DNA of 64,000 bases from Gammaproteobacteria bacterium (lineage in GTDB: Bacteria > Pseudomonadota > Gammaproteobacteria > Burkholderiales > Rhodocyclaceae). Location of the stretch: NCBI GenBank assembly GCA_018819515.1, contig JAHJPX010000008.1:1-64000 (forward strand). Direction: 5' to 3'. Positions 55,610-64,000 of the stretch are shown one piece after another. The notes below the pieces were generated by a model. The model had not been told where the DNA came from, did no database searches, and saw nothing but the letters and a program-made list of their open reading frames with translations. The translations under genes and the position numbers were made by a program. How positions within the stretch are numbered: position 1 is the stretch's first letter; each line of letters starts with the position of its first letter.

Positions 55610-56830
55610 ATGCTGAAGCGGATTTCGGTTAGCGACCTGAGGATCGGCATGTATCTCCATGAGCTGGGCGGCGCCTGGCTCGACCATCCATTCTGGCGTT
55701 CGTCCTTCAAGATCGAAGACGCGCAAACGCTGCAGAAGATCCGCGCCAGCGGCATCCGCGAAGCCTGGATCGACACCGACAAGGGACTCGACATCGCCGG
55801 CGGCGTCACGGAAGCGGAAGCGGACGCCGAGGTCGAACTCGACCTGCAGGCAAGCATTGCCGAACCCGCACCACCGCCCCGCGCAAGTACCGAAGAGGAA
55901 ATCGCCCGCGCCCGTGAAGTCTGTGCCCAGGCGGTCGCCGAGGTCGGCAAGCTCTTTCACGAAGCGCGAATGGGCAAGGCGATCCAGCCCGAAACGCTGA
56001 TGCCGGTCGCCACGAAGGTCGCGGCCTCGGTGGAGCGCAACCCGGGCGTGCTCTCCGCACTGCTGCGTCTTCGCCACCAGGATACCTACACCTACATGCA
56101 CTCGGTGTCGGTCGGCGCACTGATGGTCGGCCTGGGTCGACAGCTCGGCCTGGAATCCTCCAAGCTTCCCGAACTCGGCCTGGCTGGCCTGTTGCACGAC
56201 ATCGGCAAGGTGGGGATCGAACTGGAACTTCTGAACAAGAAGGGGCGCCTGAGCGAGGAGGAATTCAACCGCCTGCGCGAACACGCGCCTTACGGTCACC
56301 GACTGCTCGCAAAAGGAAATGCGAGCGAAATCGCCCTCGAGGTCGCCCGCCATCACCACGAACGTACCGACGGCAGCGGCTATCCGGACCACCTCGCCAG
56401 CGACGACATCCGCCTGAGCGCCCGTATGGCGGCGGTCTGTGACGTCTACGACGCCACCACCTCGAATCGGCCTTACAAGGACGCCTGGCAGCCGGCCCAC
56501 GCCCTGCGCAAGATGGCCGAGTGGAGCCGCAGCCAGTACGACACACGCGTATTCCACGCCTTCGTGCGCACCGTCGGCATCTATCCGGTCGGCACGCTGG
56601 TGCGACTCAAGTCGGGCTACCTCGGGGTCGTCATCGACCAGAACGAGGCCGCCTTGCTGACGCCGCATGTGAAGGTCTTCTTCGCCATCGACAAGGGGCG
56701 CCGCATTCCAGTGCGGATCGTCGACCTGGCCGAGGATGGCGATGAGATTCTTTCCCACGAAGACCCCACGGCCTGGGGCATCGAAGACCTGCAGGGCCTC
56801 TGGAGCGGCCTTGACCGGCCGTTGTTCTAA
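55610..56830 (+). CDS. HD-GYP domain c-di-GMP phosphodiesterase with DUF3391
   Basis: 406 residues. N-terminal DUF3391 (I-S-V-S-D-L-R-I-G-M-Y-L). The HD-GYP domain at about 150-330 has L-L-H-D-I-G-K (HD) and H-H-H-E-R-T-D-G-S-G-Y-P (HHExxDGxGYP). It should hydrolyse cyclic di-GMP to GMP or pGpG. It lies between metK and ahcY but has no evident link to methylation. An acidic Pro-rich linker follows DUF3391. Confidence 0.92.
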   Translation: MLKRISVSDLRIGMYLHELGGAWLDHPFWRSSFKIEDAQTLQKIRASGIREAWIDTDKGLDIAGGVTEAEADAEVELDLQASIAEPAPPPRASTEEEIARAREVCAQAVAEVGKLFHEARMGKAIQPETLMPVATKVAASVERNPGVLSALLRLRHQDTYTYMHSVSVGALMVGLGRQLGLESSKLPELGLAGLLHDIGKVGIELELLNKKGRLSEEEFNRLREHAPYGHRLLAKGNASEIALEVARHHHERTDGSGYPDHLASDDIRLSARMAAVCDVYDATTSNRPYKDAWQPAHALRKMAEWSRSQYDTRVFHAFVRTVGIYPVGTLVRLKSGYLGVVIDQNEAALLTPHVKVFFAIDKGRRIPVRIVDLAEDGDEILSHEDPTAWGIEDLQGLWSGLDRPLF

Positions 56831-56850
56831 CCGGATCAGCGCTATATAAT
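56822..56850 (+). promoter_or_regulatory. Promoter of the ahcY leader
   Basis: TTGTTC (56822-56827), 17-bp spacer, perfect TATAAT (56845-56850). The expected start site falls a few bases before the SAH riboswitch. The -35 box overlaps the 3' end of the HD-GYP gene. Confidence 0.65.
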
Positions 56851-56860
56851 CCGTTCCATT

Positions 56861-56920
56861 CCGAGGAGCGCTGCGAGGGCATGCATTGTCCCCAGGCTCG
56901 GGACTTCTGGAACCGCGCTC
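56861..56920 (+). ncRNA. S-adenosylhomocysteine (SAH) riboswitch
   Basis: CCGAGGAGCGCTGC at the 5' end and AGGCTCGG ... AACCGCGCTC downstream match the SAH aptamer. P1 pairs CCGAG (56861-56865) with CTCGG (56897-56901). The pseudoknot pairs GAGCGC (56865-56870) with GCGCTC (56915-56920). SAH riboswitches turn on ahcY when SAH accumulates. It is placed directly upstream of ahcY, as in other betaproteobacteria. Confidence 0.9.
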
Positions 56921-56931
56921 GCCTAACCCAA

Positions 56932-56978
56932 ACCGGAAAGGTGAGCATGCAAGTCCGCTTCCTGGTCTCCTTTCCGGT
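56932..56978 (+). promoter_or_regulatory. Ten-bp stem between riboswitch and ahcY
   Basis: ACCGGAAAGG (56932-56941) pairs perfectly with CCTTTCCGGT (56969-56978). It is probably part of the expression platform. The Shine-Dalgarno AAGGAGAG lies just after it, outside the stem. Confidence 0.55.
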
Positions 56979-56998
56979 CACAAGTTCAAGGAGAGAAC

Positions 56999-58411
<1,413 letters not shown>

Positions 58412-58437
58412 GCCGCTACTAACAAGGGAGGTTCGCC

Positions 58438-58785
58438 ATGGTCCGCCTGCTGATCGTCTGGATTCTCAACGCCGTCGCCCTGCTGGCCGTGGCCTACCTG
58501 ATGCCTTCGATTCACGTGGCCTCCATCGGCGCGGCATTGATCGCCGCGCTGGTGCTCGGCCTGGTGAATACGCTGGTGCGGCCGCTGCTGATCATCCTGA
58601 CGCTGCCGGTGACGCTGCTGACGCTCGGGCTGTTCCTGTTCGTCATCAACGGCCTGCTGTTCTGGGCAGTCGGCAGCTTCCTCGACGGGTTTTCCGTCGT
58701 CGGCTTCTGGCCCGGTTTCTTCGGCGCCATCCTGTACAGCCTGATCTCGTGGGCGCTGGCGGCGATTCTGAAACCGAAGGCATGA
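58438..58785 (+). CDS. Phage-holin-like (YvlD-type) membrane protein
   Basis: 115 residues with about four hydrophobic helices and the family motif L-V-N-T-L-V-R-P-L-L-I-I-L-T-L-P-V-T. Despite the family name (phage holin family 4 / YvlD), it is a chromosomal housekeeping neighbour commonly found between ahcY and tlyA. Function unknown. ATGA overlap with tlyA. Confidence 0.85.
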   Translation: MVRLLIVWILNAVALLAVAYLMPSIHVASIGAALIAALVLGLVNTLVRPLLIILTLPVTLLTLGLFLFVINGLLFWAVGSFLDGFSVVGFWPGFFGAILYSLISWALAAILKPKA

Positions 58786-59591
58786 AATCCTTCCACCGGC
58801 GCACGTCACGGCCGGCACCGCAGCCCGCGGTGGTCGCGGCGCCCGTCGTGCATCGCGACGGCCTGCGTGCCGACCAGTTGCTGGTCGAGTGCGGGCTGGC
58901 GCCTTCACGCACCGTGGCACAGCGGCTGATCGAATCCGGTCGGGTTTCGTGGTCCGGCGGGTTGATCGCCAAGGTGTCGATGGTGCTGCCCGAGAACGCC
59001 GAACTCGCCGTCGCCGACGACGAGAATGATCGCTACGTCTCCCGCGGCGGCATCAAGCTGGCCGGTGCGCTCGCGCACACGAAGCTCGATGTGCGGGGCC
59101 GGCTTTGCCTTGACGTCGGCCAGAGCACCGGGGGCTTCACCGATTGCCTGTTGCAGGCCGGTGCCACTAGTGTCGTCGGCGTCGATGTCGGCCATGGCCA
59201 GTTGCACCCGAAGCTGGCGGGCGAGCCGCGCGTCACCGGCATCGAGGGCGTCAATGCCCGCGAGCTGCAAAAGTCAGCCGTGGCGACACGCCACTACGAC
59301 CTGATCGTCGCCGACCTTTCCTTCATCTCGCTGACGCTGGTGCTGCCGCAACTGCCGGCGCTGCTGGCCGAGGGCGGCGACATGCTGCTGCTGGTCAAGC
59401 CACAGTTCGAAGTCGGCCCGACCCACGTCGGCAACGGCGGCATCGTCCGCGACGCAGCGCTCTATCCGCAGGTCGAAGCAAAGTTGCGGCGGGCGGCGGA
59501 GGCGGCCGATTTGCGCGTCGTCGACTATTTCGACAGCCCGATCGCCGGCACCGACGGCAATCGCGAATTCTTCATCTGGACAAAACCATGA
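58782..59591 (+). CDS. tlyA: TlyA-family rRNA methyltransferase
   Basis: 269 residues from ATG 58782. N-terminal S4 RNA-binding domain (R-A-D-Q-L-L-V-E-C-G-L-A), then an FtsJ-like methyltransferase (D-V-G-Q-S-T-G-G-F-T-D, V-A-D-L-S-F-I-S-L). TlyA proteins 2'-O-methylate 16S/23S rRNA. Residues about 163-171 (K-S-A-V-A-T-R-H) are an exact copy of the dispersed element, just before the Y-D-L-I-V-A-D-L-S-F-I motif. Confidence 0.9.
   Translation: MKSFHRRTSRPAPQPAVVAAPVVHRDGLRADQLLVECGLAPSRTVAQRLIESGRVSWSGGLIAKVSMVLPENAELAVADDENDRYVSRGGIKLAGALAHTKLDVRGRLCLDVGQSTGGFTDCLLQAGATSVVGVDVGHGQLHPKLAGEPRVTGIEGVNARELQKSAVATRHYDLIVADLSFISLTLVLPQLPALLAEGGDMLLLVKPQFEVGPTHVGNGGIVRDAALYPQVEAKLRRAAEAADLRVVDYFDSPIAGTDGNREFFIWTKP
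59269..59294 (+). repeat. Dispersed element copy 13, inside tlyA
   Basis: 26 of 26 match. It is translated as K-S-A-V-A-T-R-H, identical to the peptide made from copy 3 in cusA. Confidence 0.9.
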
Positions 59592-60430
59592 GCATCGAAC
59601 TTTCCGTCGAGTTCTTCCCGCCGCAAACACCCGAGGGCGCCGACAAGCTGCGCGCCACCTGGGCCAGACTGGCGCCGCTGAAGCCGGCCTTCTTCTCCGT
59701 CACCTTCGGTGCTGGCGGCTCGACGCAGGACCGCACCTTCGAAGTCGTCGAGGAAATCCGCGCCACCGGCCTGCCCGCTGCGCCGCATCTTTCCTGCATC
59801 GGCTCGACCCGGGCGCGCGTGCGCGAAATCCTCGAACGTTACCGCGCCGCCGGCATCCGCCGCATCGTCGCGCTGCGCGGCGACTTGCCTTCCGGCATGG
59901 CCGAACCAGGCGAACTGCGCCACGCCAATGAACTGGTCGAATTCATCCGCCAGGAAACCGGCGACTGGTTTCAGATCGTGGTCGCCGCCTACCCCGAATA
60001 CCACCCGCAGGCGCGGAGCCCGAAGGACGACTTGGCGAACTTCAAGCGCAAAGCCGAGGCCGGCGCCAACGCGGCCATCACCCAGTTCTTCTACAACGCC
60101 GATGCCTACGAGCACTTCGTCGCCAACGCACGCGCGGCCGGCGTGACGATTCCAATCATCCCCGGCATCATGCCCATCGCCAGCTTCAGCAAGCTCTCGC
60201 GCTTCGCCGACAACTGCGGCGCCGAGATCCCGCGCTGGATGAGAAAGCAATTTGAAAGTTTCGGCGACGATGCGGCGTCGATCCGCGCCTACGGCCTCGA
60301 CGTGGTGACGGCTTTTTGCGAGCGGCTAATCCGAAGCGGCGCGCCGGGACTTCACTTCTACACCCTCAACCAAAGCGGACTCACCGCCGAGATCGTCAGC
60401 CGGCTCGGCCTGCAAGGCGCGGAGGGATAG
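59588..60430 (+). CDS. metF: Methylenetetrahydrofolate reductase
   Basis: 280 residues. V-E-F-F-P-P-Q-T-P-E, S-V-T-F-G-A-G-G-S-T, A-L-R-G-D-L-P and A-A-Y-P-E-Y-H-P are MetF motifs. FAD-dependent reduction gives 5-methyl-THF for methionine synthesis, completing the methyl cycle with MetK and AhcY. ATGA overlap with tlyA. Its last 105 bp are antisense to the end of the PAP2 gene. Confidence 0.97.
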   Translation: MSIELSVEFFPPQTPEGADKLRATWARLAPLKPAFFSVTFGAGGSTQDRTFEVVEEIRATGLPAAPHLSCIGSTRARVREILERYRAAGIRRIVALRGDLPSGMAEPGELRHANELVEFIRQETGDWFQIVVAAYPEYHPQARSPKDDLANFKRKAEAGANAAITQFFYNADAYEHFVANARAAGVTIPIIPGIMPIASFSKLSRFADNCGAEIPRWMRKQFESFGDDAASIRAYGLDVVTAFCERLIRSGAPGLHFYTLNQSGLTAEIVSRLGLQGAEG

Positions 60431-61162
60431 TCCGGCCATGGCGAACGCGTAGGTCGCCAGTATCCAGCCAGTCGCCGCCTCGAACGGTTGGCTAAAGCGG
60501 GTGAAGAGCAGGCCGACACCGGCGCAGGCGGCAATGAGCGCTGCACCGCGCTGCCCGAACTTGTTCGCCGTCCAGCGGTAGCGCGTCGCGACGAACACGC
60601 CCAGGCTGCCGCAGACCCATCCTCCCGCCGCACCCACCAGAACGTCCACCGGCCAATGGACGCCGACCAGCACACGGCTGACGGCGACCATCGTTGCCAG
60701 CACAAGCACGGCGATTCGCAGCGGACGGTTCCGGCTCAGCAACCAGATGATGGCCGCAAACGCAAAGGCCGTAGTGGCATGGCCGGACGGGAAACTGAAC
60801 GCACGATAGACAGGTCCGACGACGACAATCGTGCCGGGATCGAGCACGGCCGCAGGTCGCGGAACCGCCAATACCAGTTTCAAACCGCGCACGAACAGCA
60901 TGCCGGGGGGCAAGGCGAACAACACCGCCCAGAGTATGCGCGGGCAACTTCGAATCCAGCCTGAAACCAGGGCCAGGCCGGCCAGCGTGTTGCCCCACAG
61001 CGTGAAGGCGAGCAGTGGCGCCACCGGCAGCCATCGCGTCGCGTCGTTGATTAGATGAAACAGTAATACATTGGTATCGCTCGCCCAGATCAGAAGCGCT
61101 AGCAATACAGCCACGCCAGGGACAAGCCAACCGGCGTACAGCCGCCTCCGCTCAACGATCAT
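60326..61162 (-). CDS. PAP2-family membrane phosphatase
   Basis: 278 residues with six hydrophobic segments and the three phosphatase motifs: K-L-V-L-A-V-P-R-P, F-P-S-G-H-A-T-T, S-R-V-L-V-G-V-H-W-P-V-D. Relatives dephosphorylate undecaprenyl-PP or lipid phosphates. The C-terminal ~35 residues (A-E-P-A-D-D-L-G-G-E-S...) are encoded opposite metF and are probably non-essential. It overlaps the GT39 gene by 11 bp, so the three envelope genes share a transcript. Confidence 0.85.
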   Translation of the reverse strand: MIVERRRLYAGWLVPGVAVLLALLIWASDTNVLLFHLINDATRWLPVAPLLAFTLWGNTLAGLALVSGWIRSCPRILWAVLFALPPGMLFVRGLKLVLAVPRPAAVLDPGTIVVVGPVYRAFSFPSGHATTAFAFAAIIWLLSRNRPLRIAVLVLATMVAVSRVLVGVHWPVDVLVGAAGGWVCGSLGVFVATRYRWTANKFGQRGAALIAACAGVGLLFTRFSQPFEAATGWILATYAFAMAGLSLRALQAEPADDLGGESALVEGVEVKSRRAASD

Positions 61163-62717
61163 CGGAACGCTGTCCGAAACGGGCCAGGACGAGGCTGCCG
61201 GAGCGGAACAGGATTTCCGCCGGGGGCAGTTCTGCCAGACGGTCGGCGCGCGTCAGGGCGATCTCACCCGACAGCGGTGGACGCACCGGTGTCACCTCTG
61301 CGCGATAAATAGCGAAGCTCGGATAGTTCACGCCCCAGGTCACGACCGTCTCCGTGTGCTTGCGCGCTTCCGCCGCCGCATCGACTACCGGTCCCTGCTG
61401 CCACTGCCCCGCCGCCGGCAATACCACCGTCGCCAGCAACAGGGCCTGCATCAGCGCCACAATCATCAGTCCCGATGCCGGCGGCTGGCGCTGCCAAAGC
61501 CACATCGCGGCCGTCACCCCGAGGAACGCGATGATGGCAACGCGATAGCCCGTGCCGAATACGGTTGCGGTTCGGGCCAGCATGTCGCTGAACTGGGCAT
61601 TGACGTGTCCCCCTTTCAGCCCCGCCAGCTCGGGCAGGAACAACAACAGCAACCCCAACAGCAGCGCCGGGGCGTAGGCCAGCCAGCCGGAAAGCAGCAG
61701 TTGCCGGTGCCGGGCAAGCAGGATTGCCAGCGGCGTGGCGCCGTAGAGGAGGTAGTGCGGCAGTTGCGTCGCCGACAGCGAGAAGAAGACGAAGACGCAG
61801 AAGAAGGCCAGCCAGAGATATCGGTCGAGCGGGTCGCGCCACTGCCCGCGCACGCCGCGTAGTACCGCGAATAGCAGACCGGTGAAGGGCAGCAAGGTCA
61901 GCGGCAGGACGACAAAGTAATAGAACGGCGAACCGCCATGGCCGAGCATGGTCGCGCTGAAGCGGCTGACGTTGTGCTTCATGATGAAGCCGTCGACGAA
62001 TGCCTGGCCCTGATCGAGATAGATGGCGATGTACCACGGGGCGGCGATCGCCAGCACCAGCAGCCAGCCGAGCGGCTCGAAGGCGGCGCGCAGGAAGCGC
62101 CGCCATTCGCGCGCCAGCACGGTCCAGGCGAAGGTCGCCATCAGCGGTACCAGCGCCGCGATCGGACCCTTGGCCAGCAGGCCGAAACCGATCCAGGCGT
62201 ACATGCGCAATAGCGGCGCCCGCCGCCCGCTTTCCAGATGGCGCCAGGCATCGAGCAGCGCCGCCGCGATCAGGAGATTGAGCAGCGCGTCGGTTGTCGC
62301 CGCGCGGCCGATGAGCATCGGCCCGAGGCCGCAGCCGAGGATGGCCGCCGCATACAGGGCGGTCGTTTCGCCGAAACGGCGTGCGAACTGCCAGGTCACC
62401 AGCATCCAGCCGGTGGCCGCGAGCGCCGACGGCAGGCGCAGCGCCCACTCGTTGAGGCCGAAGGTGCTGACGCTGGCGGCTTGCAGCCAGTAGATGAGAA
62501 TCGGCTTGTCGAAGCGCGGCAGACCACCCAGATAGGTCATGACGTAGTTGCCGCGCGCCAGCATCTCCATCGTCGCGGCGCTGAACGCACCCTCGTCTAC
62601 GTCGAACAGTGGCGCACCGCCAAGATTGATGAAAAAGCAAAGCAGCGCCAGCAGGCCGATGCGGACCTGGACGGGCAGTGCGGCGACCTGACGGCCCAGC
62701 GAGGCTAGCGGCGCCAT
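61152..62717 (-). CDS. GT39/ArnT-like membrane glycosyltransferase
   Basis: 521 residues, about 11-12 hydrophobic helices. The periplasmic D-V-D-E-G-A-F motif near residue 39, G-R-A-A-T-T-D-A and F-D-K-P-I-L-I-Y-W are typical of dolichyl/undecaprenyl-phosphate-sugar dependent GT-C enzymes such as ArnT. It likely transfers a sugar from an undecaprenyl carrier to lipid A or a glycan. Its donor would be made by the upstream GT2. Confidence 0.85.
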   Translation of the reverse strand: MAPLASLGRQVAALPVQVRIGLLALLCFFINLGGAPLFDVDEGAFSAATMEMLARGNYVMTYLGGLPRFDKPILIYWLQAASVSTFGLNEWALRLPSALAATGWMLVTWQFARRFGETTALYAAAILGCGLGPMLIGRAATTDALLNLLIAAALLDAWRHLESGRRAPLLRMYAWIGFGLLAKGPIAALVPLMATFAWTVLAREWRRFLRAAFEPLGWLLVLAIAAPWYIAIYLDQGQAFVDGFIMKHNVSRFSATMLGHGGSPFYYFVVLPLTLLPFTGLLFAVLRGVRGQWRDPLDRYLWLAFFCVFVFFSLSATQLPHYLLYGATPLAILLARHRQLLLSGWLAYAPALLLGLLLLFLPELAGLKGGHVNAQFSDMLARTATVFGTGYRVAIIAFLGVTAAMWLWQRQPPASGLMIVALMQALLLATVVLPAAGQWQQGPVVDAAAEARKHTETVVTWGVNYPSFAIYRAEVTPVRPPLSGEIALTRADRLAELPPAEILFRSGSLVLARFGQRSDDR

Positions 62718-63742
62718 CCGTCGGCTTCCGCCCGCTCCGCTTCCTGCGGACGGCGCAGCACGTAGGCCTGGGCGTGCTCACCGGAAAGGTAGATGCGGGC
62801 GATCATCTCGGCGACCACGCCGGCGGTCAGCATTTGCAAGGACGCCAGTACCAGCAGCACCGAAACCGTCAGCAACGGCCGGGTGCCGATGTCCTCGCCA
62901 AGGCCGAACTTGACGAAGGCCAGCCAGCCGAGGCCGAGCATGCCGAACGCGCCCATCGGCAAACCGATGGCACCGAAGAAGTGGCCGGGGCGCGCCTTGA
63001 AGCGCTGGAAGAAGTACACCGACAGCAGGTCCAGCACCACGCGGCCGATGCGCGAAATGCCGTACTTGGACTGTCCGAGCAGGCGCGGCCGGTGATTCAC
63101 TTCGACCTCGGCGATGCGTCGCGGCGAGGCCACCGTGCCGAACCAGGCGGGAATGAAGCGGTGCATTTCGCCGTAGAGGGTGACGTGACGCAACACCTCG
63201 GCGCGATAGACCTTGAGGCTGCAGCCGTAATCGTGGAGGCGCACGCCGGTGACGCGACCGATCAGGCGATTGGCGACCAGCGAAGGCAGGCGGCGCGAAA
63301 TGAACGGGTCCTTGCGCGCACGGCGCCAGCCGACCACCAGGTCGAGGTCTTCCTGCCAGAGCTTGTCCACCATGCGCGGAATGTCGCCCGGATCGTTCTG
63401 CATGTCGCCGTCGAGCGTGACGATGACATCGCCGCGAGCAGCCTCGATGCCGGCCTGCATCGCCGCCGTCTGGCCGAAATTGCGCGCCATCTCGAGGACG
63501 CGAACGTGGTTGCCGTGGTGCCGACCGCGCTCGCGCAAACGATCCAGCGTGGCGTCGGCACTGCCGTCGTCGACCACCACGAGTTCCCAGGGCCAGGACG
63601 CCCCGGCAAGGGCTTCGTGCACGGCATCGACCATCAGGCCGGCGTTCTCTTCCTCGTTGTAGAAAGGGATGACGACCGACACCGAAGGCGTCCGGTGGGC
63701 GTCGGCAGATATCGGTTGGGGGGCTTCGTCCAACGGGTTCAT
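62705..63742 (-). CDS. Undecaprenyl-phosphate glycosyltransferase (GT2, ArnC/GtrB-like)
   Basis: 345 residues. The GT2 domain has S-V-V-I-P-F-Y-N-E-E-E-N, V-V-V-D-D-G-S-A-D and T-L-D-G-D-M-Q-N-D-P. Two C-terminal membrane helices match polyprenyl-phosphate glycosyltransferases that load a sugar onto undecaprenyl phosphate. It is the first gene of the GT2-GT39-PAP2 set and overlaps the GT39 gene by 13 bp. Confidence 0.9.
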   Translation of the reverse strand: MNPLDEAPQPISADAHRTPSVSVVIPFYNEEENAGLMVDAVHEALAGASWPWELVVVDDGSADATLDRLRERGRHHGNHVRVLEMARNFGQTAAMQAGIEAARGDVIVTLDGDMQNDPGDIPRMVDKLWQEDLDLVVGWRRARKDPFISRRLPSLVANRLIGRVTGVRLHDYGCSLKVYRAEVLRHVTLYGEMHRFIPAWFGTVASPRRIAEVEVNHRPRLLGQSKYGISRIGRVVLDLLSVYFFQRFKARPGHFFGAIGLPMGAFGMLGLGWLAFVKFGLGEDIGTRPLLTVSVLLVLASLQMLTAGVVAEMIARIYLSGEHAQAYVLRRPQEAERAEADGWRR

Positions 63743-64000
63743 GGCTTGTCGGAATACGTCAAATGACGGCAGGAGCAGGATCGGCGATCCAAGGGGCCGT
63801 ATGTTACATTCTCCGGAACGCTCATGGCTCCTATGAGCCGCCCTACACCATGAAATTCCCGGCCGTTGCGGTGCCTCCCGCGGGCAAATGGGCCCGCCCC
63901 TCCCATCCTCCCCTCGCGGGGAGGCTGCTGATTGGCTTGCTGCGCTCGACAGTCGCCAGGCGCACTGACCAGTTGCCTATCACGCCAACATCTGGTGTGC
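63743..64000. other. Intergenic tail of the window
   Basis: 258 bp with no supported gene. It contains GGCTC-CTAT-GAGCC (63826-63839 area) and a CCTCCCCTCGCGGGGAGG hairpin near 63908-63926. An ATG near 63850 opens a frame to the edge, but it has no recognisable product or ribosome site. The promoter of the GT2 gene should lie in its first ~100 bp. Confidence 0.4.

Noticed and set aside
63850..64000. + strand frame from ATG to the window edge
   Set aside because: No Shine-Dalgarno, Pro/Arg-rich composition and overlap with a hairpin. Too short to judge at the edge.

Overview
The window is high-GC, gene-dense chromosome of a betaproteobacterium, most likely Rhodocyclales or a close relative. 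This rests on gene orders typical of that group: pilMNOPQ-aroKB, cyaY/lptM/lysA convergent with a class A penicillin-binding protein, hslVU, lipid A acyltransferases-dapF-DUF484-xerC, and metK...ahcY-holin-tlyA-metF with an S-adenosylhomocysteine riboswitch. No rRNA, tRNA or CRISPR array is visible.

Layout. 1-1450 is a scarred accessory patch: the end of an ISL3-type transposase, a gene remnant, and a truncated second copy of the icmF 3' end. 1453-6694 holds a very large CheB-CheR-PAS-GGDEF-EAL signalling protein, divergent from a hemerythrin-LuxR regulator. 6912-12973 holds icmF, two lipoproteins and a FliD-like protein. 13052-19665 is a complete Cu/Ag efflux operon (cusFCBA plus a DUF2946-like protein). 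19725-25070 has an EF-G-like GTPase and glmU-glmS. 25319-31401 is gltBD. 31662-38537 is pilMNOPQ-aroKB. 38726-45891 has mrcA, cyaY, lptM, lysA, hslVU and a STAS protein. 46015-47881 is a zinc-uptake cluster with a Fur-family repressor and a 27-bp palindromic operator. 47919-54193 has rlmI, a DUF2853 protein, xerC, DUF484, dapF, a CoA-binding protein and two lipid A acyltransferases. 54395-60430 is the methyl cycle (metK, ahcY, metF) with an HD-GYP protein, a holin-like protein and tlyA. 60326-63742 is an envelope lipid/glycan set (PAP2, GT39, GT2).

The most unusual signal is a dispersed 26-27 bp element: an imperfect hairpin (arm GTGGCG, 3-nt loop, arm CGCCAC) followed by the tail GGCTGACTTTT. 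I count 13 convincing copies in both orientations. Four are intergenic; nine lie inside eight otherwise ordinary genes (cusA, cusB twice, glmU, lysA, hslU, rlmI, an lpxL-like gene, tlyA). There it is translated as short peptides such as KVSRGDTP, KSAVATRH or GVSPRLTF, depending on frame. One copy marks the exact edge of the duplicated icmF fragment, and the core of another sits in a terminator-like hairpin just upstream of gltB. It resembles REP/MITE elements and the protein-coding palindromic elements of Rickettsia in behaviour. I do not recognise it as a described family.

Regulatory features read directly from sequence include the SAH riboswitch before ahcY with a good promoter, a Zur-like palindrome, a 20-bp LiuR/MerR-like palindrome before icmF, and intrinsic terminators after pilQ and downstream of gltD.
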